Positions 41,193-52,070 of a stretch of 64,000 nt of DNA are shown here, one piece after another (the stretch's first letter is position 1; each line of letters opens with the position of its first letter). The notes under the pieces are model-generated. The model was given only the letters and a program-made list of their open reading frames with translations. It searched no databases and was not told where the DNA came from. A program made the translations under genes and the position numbers. The stretch comes from Phyto melanocephala (Eukaryota; Arthropoda; Insecta; Diptera; Rhinophoridae): positions 42,066,412 through 42,130,411 of the forward strand of contig OW799234.1 of NCBI GenBank assembly GCA_941918925.1, given 5' to 3'.

Positions 41193-41530
41193 AACAAGAA
41201 AGAGCGCTATATTCGGCCATGCCGAAACTTATATACCCTTCACAACGTGTAGTAATGCAATAACAGTAGTTTGTATCACCATTTATCCCATATGAAATAC
41301 GTACAACATATAAAAAATATACATATATAAAAACAACACATTTTAAAATTATAACTTTACGTATGTTAAAAGAAAAAAAAGGAAAAAAAAAATTTAAAAA
41401 AAAAATTAAAAAAAAAAATATAAAAAAATTAAAAAAAATAATTTTTTAAAAAAATAATTAAAATATATATAATAAAAATAAAACAAAAAAAAATTAAAAA
41501 AAAAACAAAAAAATAAAAATATAAATAATA
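41193..41530 (-). mobile_element. DINE-like element, 3' part (copy E)
   Basis: Minus-strand 3' end with hairpin (ATTCGGCCATGCCGAA) and the A-rich centre; its 5' part is missing, replaced by the inverted-repeat block from 41531. Confidence 0.78.
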
Positions 41531-42071
41531 TAAATTTAATTTTTATTTTATCGAACTTTTCTGTTTTAAACTAATATTCAAATTTTTTAATCAGGCTCGA
41601 GTTCATATTAACATTCTTATTATTACAAAGAATTTTTTTATTTGTGATAAATGAAAGAATAATCTGAAAAATTATATTTTTACCGACAACTAGCCGAGTG
41701 GAATGCATTTTCGAAACCAGCTACGATTTCATCATCAGCACTCTTTGATCGGTGGGTGCATGTTGGTTGTAAATATCATCTATTTAACTCACGGGACTTA
41801 AGTTAATTGAATTCGGTAACTACTTTTAGTTTTCCTTTTTTTTTCATATATTTTTACCACAATGAGTTAGATTGAAATTTTTGCCCAACAGCAACCCTTT
41901 TACTTCTGTTTGTTATTATCTTTCATTTTTATCACTATTATTGTTATTCATTTATCACAAATAAAAAAATTCTTTGTAATAATAAGAATGTTAATATGAA
42001 CTCGAGCCTGATTAAAAAATTTGAATATTAGTTTAAAACAGAAAAGTTCGATAAAATAAAAATTAAATTTA
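41531..42071. repeat. Perfect 125-bp inverted repeat with 291-bp spacer
   Basis: Arm 41531-41655 is the exact reverse complement of 41947-42071 by my reading. The arms contain no ORF. The spacer includes a second inverted pair partner (41892-41943). Confidence 0.88.
41892..41943. repeat. 52-bp segment inverted at 42238-42275/44325-44338
   Basis: AACCCTTTTACTTCTGTTTG... recurs inverted; the inverted copy is split by the hAT element at 42276-44316 and so acts as the undisturbed reference. Confidence 0.85.
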
Positions 42072-42375
42072 CGTAAGCACAGGGCACGGTGCAAACAATC
42101 ATTAATTCACTGTTGGTCAATCAACATTCAGTTGTATACTGACCTCACAGAAAAATAAAACAAATGATTATAAACATTGATTGTTAAAAACAATCATATC
42201 TCTTCTTATCGCTACCTAACTGGTGGCTAGAGCAGGACAATAATAGTGATAAAAATGAAAGATAATAACAAACAGCAGCGTTGTCAACTTTAAAATTTTA
42301 AAAAGCAGCATAACCCAGGAAAAAACGCGTCATTCTAAAAAAAAAGCACTAAATTTATAATTTGTAAATTATTAT

Positions 42376-43100
42376 TATACCCTTCACCTGTGGTGCACAA
42401 GGGTATATATAGCTTTGTCATTCCGTTTGCAATTTCTACAATTTTCATTTCCGACCCCATAAAGTATATATTTTCTGAAAGCTTATGAATAGAGGAGTCG
42501 ATTAAGCCCTGACCTTCTGTCCGTCTGTCCGTCTGTCCGTGTGTTGGTTGAAATCAACTTTTAGAAGCAACTATAAGTTCCTCAGATCTATATATGGTAT
42601 CAATCTCTTGGAAATATCCAGGAATGAATCGCTATTGAAATTCAGCACAATCGCCCAATAACTTTCTGAGATATGAGCAAAAAACCACGACCACCTCGTT
42701 TTTTTTCATAATTACAACAACAACATACATACATACATGTTAAAAACATACCAAACAAAAAAAATTACAAAAAAAAAAAATATTAAAAATAAGAAAAAAA
42801 TAATAAAAAAAAACTAAAAAAAAAAAATTAAAAGAAATTTTAAAAAAATGTAAAAAATTTTTTAAAAATTTTTCTAAAAAAATTTAAAAAAAAAATTTAA
42901 AAAAAATATCAAAAATAATAATAAAATATAAATAATATATTAAATAAAATAAAATTTTTTTGGCTCAGCTGGGATTCGATGCCACATTTATTCTAACGTG
43001 TACGTATGCGCGTATTTTATATGAGATTGTTATTGCATGACTACACGTTGTGAAGGGTATATAAGATTCGGCACGGCCGAATATAGCACTGTTACTTGTT
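42376..43100 (+). mobile_element. DINE-like element (copy F), nested in hAT
   Basis: TATACCCTTCACCTGTGGTG start, TTTCCGACCCCATAAAGTAT, a variant centre (AATGAATCGCTATTGAAATT), ATTCGGCACGGCCGAAT hairpin and ACTTGTT. It belongs to a subfamily that differs from copies B-D in the centre. Confidence 0.87.
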
Positions 43101-43654
43101 TTATTTAATAATATTATACATTTTTATAAATTTCTTTAAAAATAAGATATTTTTAAATGAATATAAGAATAAATAGCAAAAAAATTTAAAAAAATCAAAC
43201 AACGAATATCTTTTAGTCAGTCAGTACAGATTTACATAGATACATATATATTTATATGTAAATAAAAATAAACAAAAACATTGGAAAAAGAACAAAAATA
43301 TTGAATTATTATAATAATTATCAATTCACAATATTTATATCTCAGGAGTGATACATTGTAAGAAATTTATTTCAACATTTAGAAAAAAATACGACAGGAT
43401 TTATTTTTCCATACCTGATTTGTTGTACAAAATATTAAAGAAATTATTCACCAAATAAGTACAACTATTTAATATTTAAATATTTTTTATTACATATTAG
43501 GGTAACTATATACAAATATTTCTAACTAAAAACTATGTAAAATTTTGATAAACTTGCAGTTTAATAATTTGATTAGGATTTAAGCTTTTCTCTGTGTAAA
43601 TAATATCTAATATCAATGTTAAAGTCAATTATTTCTTTATTATTATCACTTTAA

Positions 43655-44050
43655 TCTGGCCACAACATAGTCCTAATTTCAAATTGTGATGCTTTAGAAA
43701 CATCATTGCTATTAATCAGAATATTTACTTCATCAGGTATTTGGTAGGTTTCGCAACAGGAATATTCCCGTTTCAGCCCATTTTTAATGTGAAGTAAGAC
43801 ATTAACTGAATTTAAAGACATTCGGTTGCGTATCTTAGATTTAAACGATTAATGGGAGCGACAAAAGTTTAACGGCAGTATTAGCTAATTCTTCAAAGAG
43901 GCTTAAGTTAACTGCATCTTTCTACGATTTAACTTCAATCCAAAAATCGACTGAATTCAATATTTTGTCATTTCATAAGGAATCATTCGCCATCCATTGA
44001 AGACAAAATTTCAGTATTGGATTCAAATTGCCTAGCAAATGGTAAAATAT
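43655..44050 (-). pseudogene. hAT transposase C-terminal fragment
   Basis: Minus-strand pieces: DFWIEVKS and SLFEELANTAVKLLSLP near 43950-43870, then RNRMSLNSVNVLLHIKNG near 43830, followed by CCETYQIPDEV. These match the hAT dimerisation region (the ER-FS box between them is lost). Frame damage is clear. Confidence 0.7.
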
Positions 44051-44339
44051 CTTCTTTTGTATGTGATAAAATATTGTTGCATATAAAATTGTACTAAAAG
44101 TTACATTTTAGTAGTATGTATGTATATAAATTTACACTTACAAACAATTTTATTCAATTAATAAATTTGAATTTTAGTGTTTGATGTCACCGAAATAAAA
44201 ATAAAAGCACTAAAAACTAAAAAAAAAAATCACCAAGCACTGGCTCACAATTTTCCGCTTTCGAAATGTTAAAAATCACCAAAAACGGTGATTAAATCAC
44301 CGAGTTGACAACGCTGACAAACAGAAGTAAAAGGGTTAA

Positions 44340-44468
44340 CATTGGTTAACACAAAATATATATGAAAATCATTGGGAGAATATCCTGAATAATTAGTAAA
44401 TTTTTTATGTTAATAAATGAAATTTTATTATTCGGTTGCCCTTCATATATATTTTGTGTTAACCAATG
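44340..44468. repeat. 27-bp perfect inverted repeat (hairpin)
   Basis: CATTGGTTAACACAAAATAT... at 44340-44366 pairs exactly with 44442-44468 across a 75-bp loop. Possibly a small MITE; no convincing TSD. Confidence 0.75.
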
Positions 44469-44649
44469 TGTTAGCCAAATATATAAGGGATTAGAATAAT
44501 AAAATAATGAAAATTGAATAAAATTGTTGGTTGGGTTTATGAGGAAGTTTTTATTTTTGTTTCTTGATTTATTTAAAATTCTCATATTGTTTATGAAAAT
44601 TTTTAAATAAAACTTGTAATAATTTTAAACTTTTTAATCAATTTTATAG

Positions 44650-44710
44650 TTTAAAGGTCTACTGATGATCTGGCATAAGCACCAGTGAAATGCATATAGA
44701 CCAGCTTAAA
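44650..44710 (+). ncRNA. Hammerhead-ribozyme-like motif
   Basis: Core CTGATGA (44662-44668) and GAAA (44687-44690) are in order. Stem I: GGTCTA (44656-44661) pairs with TAGACC (44697-44702), with TTTAA/TTAAA as an outer extension. Stem II: CTGG/CCAG around loop CATAAGCA, with one U-U mismatch at its base. Stem III is tiny (ATGCAT). The cleavage-site nucleotide would be A44696 after T44695. Short stem III is known from hammerheads of Penelope-like and related retroelements. Untested. Confidence 0.55.
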
Positions 44711-45228
44711 CACAACAACCAATAAAACTAATATTTATTTTATATTTTTTAAATAAAATTTTAATAAATATACGTACTTACTATTGATTAATTTTGAGCC
44801 ATCAGAGGTATTTATGAAAGCTGAAAAGCCAGTATGTTTTATTAAACAATAAATGTTGCTAAAGGCCAGTTTAGACTATAATACAAGTCGTACGACATGT
44901 CAAAAATTTGTGTAGAATGAACAAAGTAGAATAGTGTAAAAGCAAATTGTAGTCAGTAGTAAAAAACATGAGAGAAAATACGGCTGAAATCGTTTTAAAA
45001 AATGGAGCATTTTATTAAGGGTGTACAATTCTACAACAATTACAAAAACAACACGTATTTGTTTTTTGATTTTGTTACACAGTGTAGAAGAAAATGGTGT
45101 GCTGTTTCTGTAGTTTTTGTAGAACTACAAACACCATAAATTATTTTATTCATCAAACACATTCAAAAACAAAAAAAAAGGATAAAACTAAAATTTTATC
45201 GTTGTAAAAAACGTAAAACACCTTATAC
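44711..45228. other. AT-rich spacer
   Basis: No supported feature apart from a poly-A run near 45170. Confidence 0.35.
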
Positions 45229-45230
45229 TA

Positions 45231-45515
45231 CATTTACACCACAGCGAAATCTAGTAGATTTGATTAAAAATCTTTATTGAAATCTAAACCGTTTATACCA
45301 CTGTTTTTTGACATTTTGCAAGATTTCGTTTTCAAAACAATATATTTATTTACAAGGTGGTCTGAGAGGCTCTCTATGCTCTACAGTTGCACCACGAAGT
45401 AGTACTAGATTTTAAGTAGATTTTGCCAAAATCTTGTAGCGAAGTAGATTTCGTTTTGTATGGGAAATCTGGTAAATTTCGGTCAAAATCCCTAGATTTT
45501 GTGTAGGTGTAAATG
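45231..45515. mobile_element. TA-flanked MITE
   Basis: CATTTACACC at 45231 and GGTGTAAATG ending at 45515, each followed outward by TA. The interior has repeated AATCT/AGATTT words forming further inverted pairs. No ORF. Confidence 0.65.
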
Positions 45516-45739
45516 TATAAAAGACTTGCAATGAAGGGTGATTTCCGCTAATGAAAGAGATTTTACTCCGGTATGCTATCAACATGTGCTTCACAAACAC
45601 CAAATGCAAATATCTGCATTCATTACTATATATATTATATTATGTCCTGTGGTTCCTATAAGGAACAAAGGGCCACATTCATTACTATGAGATAAGTGAA
45701 ATAAGCCCATCGATAAGATCTCTCAAACCAAACAAATCT

Positions 45740-46085
45740 CCTTAACTGCTTACAGCGGACCGAACAACCAGTGGCCGACTGCTGGAAGTCATTATTAGGG
45801 CATTTTGGACCCTTGAATCTTTACCTGATGAGCTGTCTGATAAAGTCATTATAAAACTTCCCAAAAAAGATGATTTGTCCAACAGGCAGAATTGGAAGAT
45901 TGAATAAGGTAATTGCACATATTATAATTAAAAGACTCTTAAGCACAATTTTACCATCAGTCGATGCTGTGATGCAGAACGCAACAAACCATCATAAGAG
46001 TGGCATTATGTGGGGCTTTCAAGGACGGCTTAAGGACCTAGATCATAACATATGTCTATTAAGTCACTAATTTTCAGAGATGCAA
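45740..46085 (+). pseudogene. Non-LTR reverse-transcriptase fragment
   Basis: LPDELSDKVIIKLPKKDDLSNRQ near 45820 corresponds to the RT segment IP.W..g.iv.ipKKGDLs.C.NWR; after a frameshift at about 45890 LNKVIAHIIIKRLL and then GFQGRLKDLDHNICLL match the next blocks (LNK..a.il..Rl; GFr.gr...d.i..L). It covers only RT blocks before the catalytic YADD. Decayed; the clade is uncertain. Confidence 0.6.
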
Positions 46086-47237
46086 TTGAAAATTTTCACC
46101 ATCAGTATTATTGCAAAACTGATCGAGGTGAAGAAAAATATATCCGAATCAAATTCGCTTTGTATTAATAGTAGCATAGATCGCCATCTCTTCGTATGTG
46201 ATCAACATATTGAAGATGTTAAACCCTTCTGCTACAGTAGATACATCCAGTAGCACAAGAATGATAAAACAAGATACAAATCGGATGAGTAGTTGAGAAG
46301 TAGTTGTTTGGTCGTTTTTTAGTACGGGAACATTTTCCGCTACTGAAAGTCATAAGAAGCATAATTTATATATAATAAAAGAAATCAACACCTGTATTTA
46401 ATTTCGAACTTGAAGACTGTAAACTTGTAAGCACACATTAGTAGCGAAATCAGAAAAGTAATGTTTTATTTTAGCTTTTAAACAAATTATTTATTGAACG
46501 ATTCTTCTTGCTAAGCAGTTGAAATAGTTCACTTTATTTTGCTTTGGTTTCATTTTGAGTATTAGAGTTGCAGGATATAAGTTTTGGCTCGAAAAGTTCT
46601 GCAAATATTTAGTAAATTTAGGTTTCTTTGTGAAATAAAATGAAAAGGCTAACTGCTCCTATCCATATAGTTTTAAGTGTAGTTATTCACACTTAGTTCA
46701 AATCATTTATTGTTAAATGAATTTCCGACAACTACATAATTTAACATGTACTATAATATAATCGTTGTGATCATATTTTAACCATAATTTTTTCTGACTG
46801 TAGTCTTGCCAAAAAAAACCCCCAACAAAATATTGGATCTGTTTTTTAGTTTTTGAGTTAAGTTGGAAGAAATTAGGAATAACAAGAATTACTCATATGT
46901 AAACAACACAAACAAACAATTTCGTTATTGATTACTGTCCAAACAGCTGATTGTTTAACAATTTACCAAACGTACACCAAGAAAATGTCGAACAGACGAA
47001 CTACATCAAAAAATAAATAATCGCCTAAATCAAAGCACATAATTTGTTTTGTATCACCCTGTATTACTTACCTTGTATTTTAATATTCTTTGTGCATCTA
47101 TGAACTTTGTATTATTGAAAATATCTTAAATATTTCATAAAATGTCTAAAATGAATTTAACCGTTCCTCGTTTAAATACAAATTCAATAACGTTGAACAA
47201 CTTAAGCGTGTTATCGAACATTTTAATAAGAATACAA
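46086..47237. other. Unassigned AT-rich sequence
   Basis: No ORF or repeat structure that I can support. Confidence 0.35.
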
Positions 47238-48121
47238 AACAAGTAAGAGCACTAAATTCGGCTTTGCCGAATCTTTTATACCCACCACCAATTTGATGTA
47301 CTTTTATAGCACAGAATTTATTATTTCGTTATTAACAGAAATCGCTATGGAATAATATCTTGTATAACTTTGATATGCTAGTAAAATGTTTTCGTAAATT
47401 AAGACTTTTAATGAAAGTGGGCGTTCAAGAGGCGTGTCGATATAGTTTATGCTAATAAATAAAACTGAGACATTTTAATATAGTCCTTTATTATTAAAAA
47501 ATCTTTATCCATAGGGAAATTATATAAATGTGAGATAAAGGTGGGCGTAAAAGTAGGCGTGTCATATTTATTTTCCGTTAGTAGAAACCTCTGACTAAAA
47601 AAGCAATGCTTGCAAAATTTCAGAATCATACATCTAATTTTGTCAATTTTATTACGTTTAAAATTTTGAATATACCGCAAAAATACACTGCGCGGTATAT
47701 ATTTTCATACGTTTTGATCCTAGTTCATAGATCTTGGCAATTTTTGAGAAAAATTTTTTTTTTTTACTCATGAAATATACATTCGAAATTTCATGACTCT
47801 AGTCAATGCGTTTGGACACAATTACATTTTATTCGTTGTTACGAGCTACAACTCTCTTCCTAGTATACCGATTTAGCCCTTTTTCAATACCAAACAAACC
47901 TTGTGTATAAAAGATATTGTGGCAAAATTTGATTCCCCTAACTTTTTCGTTTCGAACTCCATCGTGCTTTCAACAGACGGACGGTCATAGCTAGATCGTT
48001 ATCAAATTAAACCCCAATTTAGAATATATATACTTAATGGGGTCTAAATGGATATTTCGATGTGTTACAAATGGATTCACAAAATAAATATACCCACACC
48101 ATTTTTTTGGTGGCGGGTATA
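47238..48121 (-). mobile_element. DINE-like element, second subfamily, complete
   Basis: Minus strand: 5' end (right) TATACCCGCCACCAAAAAAA with GGTGTGGGTATA, 3' end (left) ATTCGGCAAAGCCGAAT hairpin and GCTCTTACTTGTT. Internal words GTGGGCGT...GGCGTGTC repeat. Non-coding. Related pieces lie at 54790, 58130 and 63128. Confidence 0.83.
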
Positions 48122-49429
48122 AAAATAAAAGAAAATATTTTTAAATGCTTCATAAGACCAGCATTCGCTAACTGCGCATGTACTAGTTTCATATTTTTGC
48201 TGTCTTGGAGACTAGGTATCTTCTCTTGCAATTTTTTATTTCTATTTTGGAAAGCGGGACTCTTTTTTGATTTGCTGGGAGGAAAAGCAATATTGTTTTG
48301 GATAAATGGAAATTTCATTCAAAAGCATAAAATAGTCTACAATCTAAAAGGAACATCTAAGTTTCATAAAAGTAATTTCAATTAAAAATCATATAGGAAT
48401 TTGTATTATTAATTACTTCAGCTAAAAATGTAAGTAAATGTAATGTTATGAAAGATATAGATACCCCAGGTATGAAAAAAAAAATAAAAAATGGACTTTT
48501 TGAATTTGTTTATGTGAAATTAAAATATTTAAATTTGCCTTCTGGAATGATTTGAAATGACACACCTTTCTACCTGTGCTTCGGCCTTTATGTGAGCATA
48601 GAGAGCATATCGTTGTACTATCAGTTTTTTTTACACTTGAATTTCTCATCTAAAGTGATTTTATTTCATACTAGAAAGAAAATAAAAATTTACTGAATTC
48701 TACACATTACCTTGATATATCAAGTTATTTGTTATTGGTAACGCAAAATTTTAAAAAAGAAACCCGATGAAAATATTTTGCAAAAAATAAACTATTTTTT
48801 GATTTCCCGAAATCCAGCTAACAATTCTGGGAAAGCTAAACAAAGCTAGTTAAGACAACAATTCTTGATGCAAGTGAACGTCAATTTTGCTTTCTTCCGC
48901 AAATCCGTTATATTATTTTCCTTTCTCGATAATGAGAATATTACTAACCCAATTCATAGTTGTTGCATATTAGAGCTTTTAATGCTATTTCATATCATTT
49001 CATGCATGATTAAAGTTTTTATTGGTAACTTTTGTCATGTGCACCCTATGTTATGAACAAGGTAGTTGGCAATGCCGTTTGGGTAGGGAGAGAAAAGGAC
49101 CACTAACATATGTAAACAAATGATGGAAGGAAAGGAAAAGGTAAACAACAAATAGTATATATAGAGAAAGAAAAAAGAAGAAAGGGGAAAATAAACAATA
49201 GGATTTGCTGAAAAAGCGGCTCTTGGAATTGGGTATCGACATGTTTTGGCGGTGGCGAGGTGACTTGGGGAGAAAATGATAAAATGGAGGGGCTTTTTGC
49301 TTCTTACCTTTCGCCGTGGAAACAAGCTGGCGCAGAAAATTAATACGAATTTTGTTTGAAAGTTGAAATTTATAGTTTTGTTTTATTAAGTTGAAATATT
49401 GGTGCATAGAAAATATTGAAGATAATTAA
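48122..49429. other. Unassigned sequence, one splice-donor-like site
   Basis: Frames at 49051-49407 (minus) and 48062-48385 (plus) have no recognisable motif. On the minus strand CGAAAGGTAAGAAG near 49310 looks like a 5' splice site, so an untranslated exon is possible but unproven. Confidence 0.3.
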
Positions 49430-49487
49430 AAGTCTTTTTTGTAAAACAGCAAGAAGGTTAAAATAATAACGCTTACCATATATACTA

Positions 49488-49582
49488 AAAATAAATTAAC
49501 TTAAACTAAAAATAAATTAACTTAAACTAAAAATAAATCAACTTAAATTAAAAATAAATCAACTTAAACTAAAAGTAAATAA
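49488..49582. repeat. 22-bp tandem repeat, about 4.3 units
   Basis: Units like ACTAAAAATAAATTAACTTA vary by single bases. Confidence 0.88.
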
Positions 49583-50790
49583 GAAAAAAACACAAGTTAG
49601 TTGAAATCACCTACGGATTGAGAGTACAAGGGCTGTAAAGATACACAAGGGGAAGAATCCTGACAACCACGGTCATCTCACCCATCCGATTTCATCAGTT
49701 TCTCCTCCAGCACAACTCACTACCGTTTGCAGTTCCTTAGGGTCCGCAAAGCAGTTCGATTTGGGGAGTGAATATTGGAAGCAAGGTAATGCCATTTAGA
49801 CCGCGACAGAGAGACACGTACGACCTACGGACATTTAAATTAATATGAATATATATTTTTTTTTTATATATATGTTTGTTTAGAAACTCTTAAATTAATA
49901 CTTACCGGTGGCGAATTTGTCCAAGACGCGAAAATTAGGGTTGAGCTCAAGTCTAGATTATCGTGTAGCGTAGTTCAAGAAGAAAAAGAAAAAGTTAAGG
50001 TTTCAGAAGAAAAAAAATATATATATTATATTAGGAAAGAGAAAGGACAAACAGAAAATTGTTTGTATCAAGACTTACGGTATTTGATTTTGGACAGTGG
50101 ACACGTAACGGACTGACGGCGTTTACCGCATTGAGTGCCGTTAGCCATAGAACGGTGAACAGTTAGGAGGAAAATATTTGAGTTTGGTCTGAAAATATAA
50201 TTTAAAGTAAATTTAAACGTTTTGTATGGATAATTTTTATAGAATTTTGTTTTTTTGTTGTTGAACATTGTTTGTTATTTAATGATAATATATTGGCTTT
50301 GTTTTTTTTTTTTTAATAAACTATTTTATCTTTTATAATGTTTTTAAAATAATGTTCTTAAGAGTTGTCATTTATAGAATGATGGAGTAAATTTTTGGTT
50401 TGCGGTAAGTAAAGGGAAAAGTCAAAGACTGTAAGGGTATGTAATGAGTGTGTTTGGGGCACCCAAAATAAGTAAGTACGGTGTCATGGTGAGACCTTTT
50501 GATTTCTCGTGGGAGGGCATATTATCCTGGCGTGTCAGCGGCCAGAAGTTCTAAGTGAGCGTATCAGGGAGTAGGTGCTGTGGTCCCATAAGTTTTTTAT
50601 TTTTTTAGCTGGTATGATTTTTTTTGTTAGGTGGTGAGTGATGACCAGTTGTTGGCAAGAACCATCCCCGTTCGGCGAGCTCTAGCCGGAGCAGATGCGA
50701 GCATACCAGCGCCGCCGACGATCTGGCCACCCGAAACAGTTGGTAGAAAGTTCAGAAAAATTCACCACATTACACTTTCTTACAATATGA
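49583..50790. other. GC-richer stretch, identity unknown
   Basis: Less AT-rich than its surroundings. Minus-strand GTAAGT-like donors at about 49895 (CCACCGGTAAGTATT) and 50078 suggest either untranslated exons or a retroelement leader. The part 50651-50728 is repeated in inverted orientation at 62433-62508. Confidence 0.4.
50651..50728. repeat. Dispersed repeat, copy 1 (inverted to 62433)
   Basis: Contains GGCAAGAACCATCCC, GCGAGCTCTAGCCGGAGC and CCAGCGCC-CCGAC-ATCTGGCC, shared with the reverse complement of 62433-62508. The family is unknown. Confidence 0.8.
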
Positions 50791-51560
50791 CTGACTATAT
50801 GCACGCGATGGGTATGTTTTTTTTTTTAAATTGTCAACCATTATACCTTTTAAAGAGAAACTCATTGGCTTTTTATTGTGTCGAATACCGTGTTGCCATA
50901 TAAAAACAATCATTATCAGAATGTTAAATTGAAAAAAAGCAAATAACCCAAATTTAGATTAGCATTAAGTTAATTAAAATTTGTTCAAATAAAAAGTAAC
51001 TTAAACAAATGTTAGTTTTTGGTACCAGATTCTTCATAAAAAGGGTAAATAACAATGTATATTTTATTATGGACTTATATTACCCAAGTGTTTTTTTTTT
51101 TTTTTTGCTAAAAATGTCACCATCACCGCTTCAAAAGAAAGAAAACATGATGTATTCAAAGTCGCTAGTTTTTAAAGATGAATTATATGACAAAGTACAA
51201 TATGAGAGTCTGCTTTGAATTCGCCTACTATTACTGCGTAAAATAGTATAAGATGTTTAAATATATAACGACAACTTATAATAAACTGTTGGTTGCATGA
51301 AGAATAGTTGTTCAGTATATATACATAGTACACTCAGGTCTCGTTTTACGCGGATTTTTTTATGCGGATTCAAATTTATGCGGTTTTTAAAAGAACAATT
51401 TTTTTTAGAATTTTAACAGATTTTGAAATTTTAGATATTTTTTTAGCCTTTTTTACCGTTTTTAAATTAAACCATGTTTGCATCACTAATCGTTATAGAT
51501 TATTTCATTTTGTGTTTTTTCTATGCATAGGCGATACGTATGTATGAGTTAAAATGTTTA

Positions 51561-51776
51561 GGTTAGGTAGAACAGGCAGCTGTTGTGCAGCTCACTTGGG
51601 TCCATTATATTGATTCCTTTGTGATACCTGAATAGAAAAGTAAGAATAGAAAAGAGAGAAGAGAAGCAGACAATTCCAGAGTCTCTGGCGGGAATCGAAC
51701 CCGCAACCACCAAACTAGCCGACAGGCACACTACTGACTAGTCCACCGGGGCACTCTAACTTAAAATTTGAATATT
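51561..51776 (-). mobile_element. tRNA-derived SINE with 14-bp TSD
   Basis: Flanked by AGTTAAAATGTTTA (51547-51560 and 51777-51790). Minus strand begins with a short leader, then a tRNA-like head with A-box-like TGGACTAGTCAGTAG and B box GGTTCGATTCC in a perfect GCGGG/CCCGC T stem (about 51685-51705), followed by a pyrimidine-rich body and a CCTAACCT tail end. Confidence 0.8.
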
Positions 51777-51839
51777 AGTTAAAATGTTTACTATTGGTTA
51801 AAATAGCAATTAATGACACTTACTGTTAAAAAATGATAT

Positions 51840-52070
51840 CGTTTATATTGGCCACGACAACGTCAGAGGTGGTTCATTCGAGAGGTCCAATTTTGGGCGA
51901 CTTGTCGAGCATAACGACTTGCATCTAGTGAATAACGCGAGTAATGTTTGCTTCCAAAGCATCAATCGCTGATTGATTCCTGAAATCTTCAGAACTTATT
52001 CATTCCCAGAGAAAATTGTCCAAAGGTCCACGATTGCTTCTGTGTTACCATAAAGATGGCGCCGTAAACC
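51840..52070 (-). pseudogene. Tc1/mariner-family transposase C-terminal fragment
   Basis: Minus strand reads AIDALEANITRVIH near 51975 and, in the adjacent frame, ARQVAQNWTSRMNHL near 51895, matching the tail (I..L..NI...I) of the same insect transposase group as 34650-35350. It is short and frameshifted. Confidence 0.5.

Larger units (their letters stand above)
42276..44316 (-). mobile_element. hAT element with 8-bp TSD, DINE nested inside
   Basis: TIR CAGCGTTGTCAAC (42276-42288) and GTTGACAACGCTG (44304-44316), TSD ACAAACAG (42268-42275 and 44317-44324). About 1.3 kb without the nested DINE. It carries minus-strand remains of the transposase C-terminus. Internally deleted and inactive. Confidence 0.9.

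Noticed and set aside
49051..49407. 118-codon minus-strand frame as a membrane protein
   Set aside because: Phe/Ser-rich hydrophobic run comes from purine-rich plus-strand tract; nothing supports a gene.
49488..49582. CRISPR-like array
   Set aside because: Contiguous 22-bp tandem repeat without spacers, in a eukaryotic genome.
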